Shown: positions 1 to 5,050 of the stretch, piece by piece
Position numbering within the stretch: the stretch's first letter is position 1
Layout: the number at the start of each line of letters is the position of its first letter
Assembly (NCBI GenBank): GCA_963619325.1
Contig: CAVEVQ010000011.1
Coordinates: forward strand, 1 to 64,000
Reading direction: 5' to 3'
Origin: UBA1181 sp963619325
GTDB taxonomy: Bacteria; Bacteroidota; Bacteroidia; Bacteroidales; Paludibacteraceae
Length of the DNA stretch: 64,000 bases
The notes under the pieces: model-generated
What the model was told of the DNA's origin: nothing
Seen by the model: only the letters and a program-made list of their open reading frames with translations
The model's database searches: none
Position numbers and translations under genes: made by a program

Positions 1-42
1 AGCCAAGACTATCTTTAATCTATTTAGTTTCTTGTTTGCCAT
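1..42 (-). CDS. 5' end of a second helix-turn-helix regulator gene (cut by window edge)
   Basis: The start codon is at 40-42, and the 14 visible codons encode MANKKLNRLKIVLA. These are identical to the start of the complete 72-residue regulator at 11878-12096. The same promoter box precedes both. Whether the rest of this copy is intact, and what it controls, lies left of the window. A second R-M operon or a truncated remnant are both possible. Confidence 0.7.
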   Translation of the reverse strand, partial: MANKKLNRLKIVLA

Positions 43-65
43 AAATATAATCGTTAATAGAAGTA

Positions 66-73
66 CAAAGGTA
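66..73 (-). promoter_or_regulatory. Bacteroidota -7 box TACCTTTG of the left HTH copy
   Basis: On the minus strand this reads TACCTTTG, matching the Bacteroidota consensus TAnnTTTG, and sits 23 bp upstream of the HTH start codon. It is identical to the box at 12120-12127. I see no well-placed -33 TTTG. Confidence 0.6.
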
Positions 74-201
74 CATTCCCCCCCACAAACGAAAGAACAG
101 CCTGCTAAATATTTAGTATTATTCTCAATTTTATGAGTGTATAACAAAATGGCTTTTGTCTTTTCCCCACCCACCATCTCCCTCTACCTTCGCCCCCAAA
201 G

Positions 202-354
202 ATTGTTTCTTCTCGATTGAAAGAACATACGCAAGACAGCTACTATCAACAATTCTTTGTACCGTTCATCGGCAAGCCGTTGTCAGAAGCACTTGATTAT
301 ATGCCACGCAAAGATTTTCTTGAATGGCACAGAGATGTTTTGTTTGATAGATAG
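202..354 (+). pseudogene. 3' remnant of an unidentified gene
   Basis: An open frame enters from the repeat junction and ends at a stop at 352-354. The tail contains KEHTQDSYYQQFFVPF and SEALDYMPRKDFLEWH, which look like real protein sequence. No start codon precedes it, and the frame begins exactly where repeat identity ends. I read it as the C-terminal stub of a gene truncated when the island or its repeat formed. I do not recognise the family. It is the only + strand coding sequence in the first 12 kb. Confidence 0.35.
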
Positions 355-359
355 AAGAT

Positions 360-866
360 TTACTCTTCGTTTTCTTTGTTATTAATTTTTGAGCGAAACG
401 AATCTACTATTGTTGTTTCAATATTCGGATTTTTTGTTTTTAGTAATTTCTTGTTGCAAACATAAGGGTTAATAGTCTTATTGCCTCGTTTATGTGGCTT
501 AACATATACAACGTCTGTATTCTCTGAATTTACTTGTGTTGCTATAAATTCTGGCAATTCCCTTAAACTATCAAGGGTTAAGCTCTTCCCATATTTTTTA
601 AGAACCGCCTTACCCTTCATTGTAATCTTATAAGACCCCATAGAGAAAGCTTCTACTAGCCCCATCTTTTTTAAGTATGAAGCACAATAGTTAACCCTAC
701 TGCTGTGTTTCGTTATTCTACCACTTTTGGTACATTCACTAAGGTCTTCCTTAGATAAATTCATATCTATACCAATATACCGACTAAGGTCGTACAATCT
801 GCAACTACCTCTTTTTGATAGATTATCCAGAAAAGGAAAAAAATAACACTTGAATTTAGGTATCAT
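360..866 (-). CDS. Stand-alone Mrr_N-like winged-helix protein
   Basis: This is a 168-residue protein. Residues about 35-95 match the pattern of the Mrr N-terminal domain: a helix with LSKEDLSECTKSGRITK, then a paired Arg-Val-Asn, then SYLKKMGLVEAF and a wing ending in YKITMKGKAVLKKYG. In Mrr-type restriction enzymes this winged helix precedes a PD-(D/E)xK nuclease and is thought to contact DNA. Here no nuclease domain follows. The C-terminal third is lysine/asparagine-rich and looks disordered. It lies 52 bp downstream of the cytosine methyltransferase on the same strand, so it may be the last gene of that R-M unit. It could be an accessory specificity or regulatory protein, or a nuclease remnant. 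Domain confidence is moderate and function is unknown. Confidence 0.65.
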   Translation of the reverse strand: MIPKFKCYFFPFLDNLSKRGSCRLYDLSRYIGIDMNLSKEDLSECTKSGRITKHSSRVNYCASYLKKMGLVEAFSMGSYKITMKGKAVLKKYGKSLTLDSLRELPEFIATQVNSENTDVVYVKPHKRGNKTINPYVCNKKLLKTKNPNIETTIVDSFRSKINNKENEE

Positions 867-881
867 AATATTTTGAAGGAA

Positions 882-903
882 GGACTGGCTTTAAGACCAG
901 TCC
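882..903. terminator. Hairpin between the cytosine methyltransferase and the Mrr_N gene
   Basis: A 7-bp stem (GGACTGG/CCAGTCC) has an 8-base loop. The T-run lies on the + strand side (ATTTTTC), while both flanking genes read on the minus strand, where only TTCCTTC follows. Termination of the leftward transcript may therefore be partial. Confidence 0.4.
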
Positions 904-918
904 ATTTTTCGTTTGTAA

Positions 919-2229
919 TTAATTCTTTGGCAAGTCGTTGTTTGAAAAGCGAACTGCAAGCCCTATTGCTTTGCCCAGCAAGGGAGGGACTGCATTGCCT
1001 ATTTGTACCAATTGTTTATTCTTTTTCCCTTCAAAAATAAAATCATCAGGGAATGACTGCAAACGAGCCATTTCTCGTGCAGTAAGCACGCGAGGTAGTT
1101 TAGGATGAAGGTTTACTCCACCGTGATTTTCTTTAATTGTACACGAGGGAGCATTCCAAGGACATTTTTTCCAAGCATCGCTATACCCTTTATAAAGACT
1201 CTGACCTTCGGGAGTTTCCATAATACGTTTAGCCATATCTTCACGATGAACAGTTGGAACATGGTTAAAACTTGGGTCAATAGGATGATCGACTATGTCT
1301 CCAATTGCCTGGCCTGTTGTGATGTAATCTTTGGGTGATAGTATGGGTTGAGGATGATAATTCTTTAATCCTATTTTATTCCCTATAAATATGACACGCT
1401 CTCGTTTTTGTGGCGTATAATAGTCAGCTGCACAAAGAGTGGTCACATTCATTTCATATCCTATCTTCTTGAAATCCTTAATAATTTTCTTTTCGACAAG
1501 ACCATTTAGCATCGTACGAAGCCCCTTTACATTTTCACATATAACGAAGTCTGGCTGCAATTCAACAACTATTTCAATCAATTCCTTATAGAGCGAATTT
1601 CTTGGGTCATCAACGATTCTGTTACCAGCCATTGAAAAACCTTGACAGGGGAAGCCACCTGCAACAATGTTCAAATGACGATTCCCCAATTGTTTGCGAA
1701 CAGTGTTGTAAAACAATTCCTTATTCTTTGGGTCTTTAATATCCCCATTAACAAAGGGGTGATTAAAATTTCGCTCATAGGTCATACATGCTTCGTTGAA
1801 CCAATCCAATCCACATATACCCTCAAGTCCAGACATTTCCAGTCCCTTGCTTAGTCCACCAGCACCGCAAAAAAGATCTACGAATGTCATTTCAGATTTT
1901 CCAGGGCAATTCCAAAACTGGGTTATATCTACCCAATTGACATTATCTGAAATTTTGACATTGGAGAATCCCTTAGATTTGTTATCAGTCGTACCGTTAT
2001 TTGACTGTATAGCCTTGAATGCGTCAGCTATTTCCTGTGCGTGTTTAGTATCTCCTCCTTCTTCTATGTATTTCTTAAATTTCACAAAATCTTCCTCGCT
2101 GATACTATATGTGTTATTGATTTTGGTCGTTTTCAATTCGCCAGATGCAACGTATCGACGAACTACCTTTAAGGTCATATTCATCAATTTTGCAATCTCG
2201 TTAATCGAATAGTTTTTATTTTGTCTCAT
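919..2229 (-). CDS. DNA cytosine-5 methyltransferase with N-terminal helix-turn-helix domain
   Basis: This 436-residue enzyme transfers a methyl group from SAM to C5 of cytosine. All key motifs are visible: motif I FVDLFCGAGG (116-125), motif IV GGFPCQGFS with the catalytic Cys at about 195, motif VI ENV (232-234), motif VIII QKRER (274-278), and motif X QIGNAVPP near 415-425. The target-recognition region lies between VIII and IX. Residues 7-55 form a MerR/excisionase-like DNA-binding domain (YSINEIAKLMNM), which is unusual for a methyltransferase and suggests autoregulation. Residues 56-112 are a linker. It follows the split amino-methyltransferase by 10 bp, so the two are probably co-transcribed and protect different strands or bases of one recognition site. 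Confidence 0.93.
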   Translation of the reverse strand: MRQNKNYSINEIAKLMNMTLKVVRRYVASGELKTTKINNTYSISEEDFVKFKKYIEEGGDTKHAQEIADAFKAIQSNNGTTDNKSKGFSNVKISDNVNWVDITQFWNCPGKSEMTFVDLFCGAGGLSKGLEMSGLEGICGLDWFNEACMTYERNFNHPFVNGDIKDPKNKELFYNTVRKQLGNRHLNIVAGGFPCQGFSMAGNRIVDDPRNSLYKELIEIVVELQPDFVICENVKGLRTMLNGLVEKKIIKDFKKIGYEMNVTTLCAADYYTPQKRERVIFIGNKIGLKNYHPQPILSPKDYITTGQAIGDIVDHPIDPSFNHVPTVHREDMAKRIMETPEGQSLYKGYSDAWKKCPWNAPSCTIKENHGGVNLHPKLPRVLTAREMARLQSFPDDFIFEGKKNKQLVQIGNAVPPLLGKAIGLAVRFSNNDLPKN

Positions 2230-2239
2230 ATTTTATTTA

Positions 2240-2737
2240 TTAGATTTTCTTAAAAACGTATATGTATTCATGTTTAAAAAGGAAATTGTCACTTTTAAGA
2301 GCGCGGCTTTTCCAAACACCCTCTAAGCCCAATTTACCTCTGTTGCCAACCATATCTTTTACTACAATTCCTTTGAGTTTACTATTAAACGTTTGTTTTA
2401 TGGCATTCATTAGATAAAACCCAAGAGGTACTACTTCGCCATTACGCCATAAATCACCAATTACCAAAACAAAGTATTGATTCTTTTTTAAGAATGGCCA
2501 TACATTCTTGACCCCTTTAATATAGAAGTCAATAAATGTTTTTACATCCTTGATATTGGATAAATCTTCTTGCTTGTCAGTAAATTTGACAATATCAAGA
2601 TAAGGAGGATGCGATATAATAAGCTCCACACCAGTCTCTTGTAGCCTAATCAAATCATCGGAAATTGCCAAGCTGACTTTTGCCGAATCGGTTATATCAC
2701 AATTATGTATTAAGAATTTTGCATTGCTTGATTCCAT
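2240..2737 (-). CDS. DNA amino-methyltransferase, C-terminal part (motif IV half)
   Basis: This 165-residue protein carries the catalytic motif IV in the form ISHPPY (about residues 40-45), followed by IGDLWRNGEVVPLGF and ending in HEYIYVFKK. That layout is typical of the catalytic half of N4-cytosine/N6-adenine methyltransferases. It has no SAM-binding FxGxG motif; that lies in the neighbouring frame at 2710-3018. The two frames overlap by 28 bp, and the ATG here lies within a run of six A. The halves may be separate subunits made by translational coupling, products of a -1 frameshift, or one gene broken by an indel. Base specificity cannot be told from sequence. Confidence 0.8.
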   Translation of the reverse strand: MESSNAKFLIHNCDITDSAKVSLAISDDLIRLQETGVELIISHPPYLDIVKFTDKQEDLSNIKDVKTFIDFYIKGVKNVWPFLKKNQYFVLVIGDLWRNGEVVPLGFYLMNAIKQTFNSKLKGIVVKDMVGNRGKLGLEGVWKSRALKSDNFLFKHEYIYVFKKI

Positions 2738-3018
2738 TTTTTGAATACATACGAAATAATGTCATCATTAATGTCAAAACCTATATATGGGCGTCCAAGA
2801 CTTTCTGCTTCAAAAAGCGTTGTTCCACTTCCCATAAACATATCAAGAACAATGCCTTCACCTTTTGTATAGCGACGAATCATTTGTTCTGGTATTTGGG
2901 GAGCAAAGTTTCCATGATATTTATTCTCACGTTTACCGCCCTTTGCACGTGGGCCAATCAACCATAAACTCTCAACATTTATGTCATTGGCGTTCGTTTC
3001 TTTGTTGCTATTGTCCAT
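2710..3018 (-). CDS. DNA amino-methyltransferase, N-terminal part (SAM-binding half)
   Basis: This 102-residue protein contains FAPQIPEQMIRRYT and the SAM-binding motif I as LDMFMGSGTTLFEAESLGR, followed by IGFDIN. These are hallmarks of N4/N6 amino-methyltransferases, where this segment continues directly into the PPY catalytic part. The frame instead stops at 2710-2712, and the catalytic part continues in the -1 frame at 2737. Together the two give about 260 residues, close to a normal single-chain enzyme. The gene has its own promoter box at 3051-3058, separate from the upstream endonuclease candidate, which ends in a terminator. Confidence 0.8.
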   Translation of the reverse strand: MDNSNKETNANDINVESLWLIGPRAKGGKRENKYHGNFAPQIPEQMIRRYTKGEGIVLDMFMGSGTTLFEAESLGRPYIGFDINDDIISYVFKKWNQAMQNS

Positions 3019-3050
3019 AGTACATAATTGCTATATAAATATGCCAGTTG

Positions 3051-3058
3051 CAAAGGTA
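3051..3058 (-). promoter_or_regulatory. -7 box TACCTTTG of the methyltransferase genes
   Basis: The minus strand reads TACCTTTG 32 bp before the start at 3018, matching TAnnTTTG. With the terminator at 3125-3149 it separates methyltransferase transcription from that of the endonuclease candidate. Confidence 0.6.
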
Positions 3059-3124
3059 ATCAAAAAATCTAAAGATAGAGGAAATCATGCAAATATTATA
3101 TGTTTTGCAGCCCTATAAAACAAC

Positions 3125-3149
3125 AAAACGCCCCTTTAAGAGGCGTTTT
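3125..3149 (-). terminator. Rho-independent terminator of the duplicated endonuclease candidate
   Basis: The stem AAAACGCC/GGCGTTTT has a short C/T/A-rich loop and lies 28 bp after the stop codon at 3178. On the minus strand it ends in TTTTG. Confidence 0.75.
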
Positions 3150-3177
3150 GCTTATTAAAAGTACAATAGACAAGAGT

Positions 3178-4578
3178 CTATTTGTGTATCAAAGTAAGCA
3201 AGTTCGCAAGGTTAAAGCGAAACTTAAAGCATGATCTATGAGTATGCACTTGAAATTCTCCTATAGTAAGACCATCGTATTTTACTGTATTACTTTCATT
3301 CCATATTTCTATTGAAGGTTTTGTAAATGTAATCTTTGATTTATCCCACTTAAATTGTTTAATGTCTTGTTGGTTTATTGCCTTGAAAGTATATGATGAT
3401 TTTTCAAGGTAAATCCATAGCAGCCAATCGGAATCGAACAAATGTTCAACATAAATTGGCATAATGTCTGCGATATGGTTAAATACCATATTTTTGAAAT
3501 CATCACTTGTCACTTCCGTTATGCCATCGGGGAAAAATTCTCGAAAATATTGCAAGCAAGTTTTGCTACCAGGTTGTCCTACCTCTGGAGGACAAACCAT
3601 TTTTCCTTTGTTTGTTTTGAGGGACAAAGTTTTGTTTCCCTCTAATATAAAATCATATGAGCATTTACTCTGCTCACCTCGTTCGCCAGATTCTGACCCC
3701 GTATGCTTTATCGCTTTTGGAAGCATTTTGAATGACTCCTTGACTACAGGCATTAGCAGTCTTTCAATAGCTGGAGAACATCGTTTGGTAAAACTTTCAG
3801 GTTTTTGCAAGTTAAAATAGTCGCAAATTGCAGATTCTGCAGTCATACCAAGGGTTTCATTATTCTCAACTACCTTTTTGAACCATTCGGGTATTGCAGA
3901 TATAATGAACCGAAATTTAAATGTTCGTTCCGCATGAGTTTGGATTTCCGCAATTGATTTTCCATTATATTTCAAGGTAGTACTTTCTGTCCATTTGTTT
4001 AGTCCTCTTGTAAATAAGAAATCTTCTTTAGAGAATGAGTATTGTCCTACCTCAGCCGATCTTATAATCTGTATCTTTGATAAATCGCAACGATTAATGA
4101 GAACTGTATAATCTGATTGAAATAAGTTGTCAATAAATATTGGTAATATTTCATCTATATGGTTTACGACCATATTTCTAACATCGGCCTGAGAAGTTAT
4201 TTCTTTCCCAAAAATTTCAGAAAAATAATCGTTCAATGTCTTGAATCCAGCCTGACCAACCGATCGAGGCGCAACCTTATCGCTTCCCTTCGTTGTCCTT
4301 ACAGAAAGTGTTTTTCCGTCTGCTAACAAGAAATTGTGAGGAGAAGTTGTCTGTTTGCTGTTAACAAGTTTCTTTGTGTATGTAAGAAGTTGTACTGGCT
4401 CAGAACCAACTTCTTTAAAAATTTTCTGACACAATGGTTTCAACTCCTTGTCATAAGCACAATTGTAGTTCGCCTTGAATTGTTCATTAGCGTGGCTATT
4501 GACATCCAAATCATAAAAGTCGCAAATCAATTTTTGTAGCGACATCCCATAGTCGGCATTGTTTTTTTGCATCATCAC
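3178..4578 (-). CDS. Internally duplicated protein, probable type II restriction endonuclease
   Basis: This 466-residue protein is built from two homologous halves, about residues 12-235 and 245-466. Matching segments include ICDFYDL/ICDYFNL, GKTLSVRTTKG/NKTLSLKTNKG, VGQAGFKT/VGQPGSKT, NMVVNHIDEILPIF/NMVFNHIADIMPIY, and WTESTTLKYNGKSI/WNESNTVKYDGLTI. The central strand in the C half (YDFILEGNKTLSLKT) resembles the D...SxK variant of PD-(D/E)xK nuclease sites. In the N half the lysine is Arg (SVR), so that site may be inactive. Its place directly upstream of cytosine and amino-methyltransferases makes it the likely restriction partner. Two methyltransferases of different chemistry suggest an asymmetric type IIS-like target, as in HphI. 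The start is one of three consecutive Met codons. The nuclease role is inferred from context and a tentative motif. Confidence 0.65.
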   Translation of the reverse strand: MMMQKNNADYGMSLQKLICDFYDLDVNSHANEQFKANYNCAYDKELKPLCQKIFKEVGSEPVQLLTYTKKLVNSKQTTSPHNFLLADGKTLSVRTTKGSDKVAPRSVGQAGFKTLNDYFSEIFGKEITSQADVRNMVVNHIDEILPIFIDNLFQSDYTVLINRCDLSKIQIIRSAEVGQYSFSKEDFLFTRGLNKWTESTTLKYNGKSIAEIQTHAERTFKFRFIISAIPEWFKKVVENNETLGMTAESAICDYFNLQKPESFTKRCSPAIERLLMPVVKESFKMLPKAIKHTGSESGERGEQSKCSYDFILEGNKTLSLKTNKGKMVCPPEVGQPGSKTCLQYFREFFPDGITEVTSDDFKNMVFNHIADIMPIYVEHLFDSDWLLWIYLEKSSYTFKAINQQDIKQFKWDKSKITFTKPSIEIWNESNTVKYDGLTIGEFQVHTHRSCFKFRFNLANLLTLIHK

Positions 4579-4862
4579 AATCTATTTATTGCGACTGTGA
4601 GAGGATAAAAGGCCCCTTTCCCAAAGAAAAGAGGGCGTGGCAGGAGATTATCAGTATCAAGGCTTAGCACGGCCACTCCAGTCAATAACCATCCTTGTCC
4701 ACGCCCTTTACGGTGCGTGAGCATCCGATGATTTGACCACGATGGAGGTTCTTTGAAGTGCTAATTCTGATACTCAGTCGAGTCAAGGATGTTTACGTTA
4801 CAGTTCTTTTATTTCATTGGCAATCGCGTTGTTATTTATCACAATATGGTATATGTACCTTG
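4579..4862 (-). other. Non-coding leader or RNA gene with interleaved complementary segments
   Basis: About 285 bp lie between the promoter box at 4863-4870 and the endonuclease start at 4578, with no convincing reading frame. Three complementary pairs stand out: 4632-4640 with 4699-4707 (9 bp, AGGGCGTGG); 4654-4659 plus 4664-4670 with 4768-4773 plus 4758-4764 (6 and 7 bp); and 4690-4697 with 4784-4791 (8 bp, CATCCTTG). The arms occur in the order D',B',A',D,B,A, so every pair crosses the others. That implies pseudoknots or alternative folds rather than one simple hairpin. It may be a structured 5' leader controlling the endonuclease or an independent small RNA. I do not recognise a known class. 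Confidence 0.4.
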
Positions 4863-4870
4863 CAAAGGTA
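4863..4870 (-). promoter_or_regulatory. -7 box TACCTTTG upstream of the structured leader
   Basis: This is a TAnnTTTG match on the minus strand. A transcript starting here would carry a leader of roughly 280 nt before 4578, far longer than the 20-30 nt seen for other promoters in the window. Confidence 0.55.
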
Positions 4871-5003
4871 ATAATTAATTTTCAATTATCATACAAGAGC
4901 CCTAATACCCTCATTCTATAATACATTAGCAACGAAATACGGCAATTAAGAGACATCTGCATCTTCGAGGTCAATGGCATGGAGGTGTTTTTGTAAGAGC
5001 ATG

Positions 5004-5034
5004 AAAAAGGATGCCCTTGCGAGCATCCTTTTTT
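5004..5034 (-). terminator. Terminator of the LlaJI-like operon
   Basis: The stem AAGGATGC/GCATCCTT has an 8-base loop and A/T runs on both sides, 16 bp after the stop of the McrC-like gene. It can work in both directions. Confidence 0.85.
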
Positions 5035-5050
5035 CTCTTTGAAAGAAAAC

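Larger units (their letters stand above)
1..200. repeat. Left copy of a ~200-bp direct repeat bounding the defence island
   Basis: This stretch matches 12055-12254 base for base at a constant offset of 12054, except for two substitutions near its right end (positions 173 and 191 by my reading). It contains the first 14 codons and promoter of a helix-turn-helix gene read leftward, then about 130 bp of non-coding sequence with a seven-C run. Identity stops abruptly at position 200. The left limit lies outside the window, so the true repeat may be longer. It probably arose by duplication or by insertion through homologous recombination. Confidence 0.95.

Noticed and set aside
225..240. Short match ACATACGCAAGA shared with 12545-12556 near the other repeat
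   Set aside because: Only 12 bp, with flanks that do not align; too short to support a second repeat pair.
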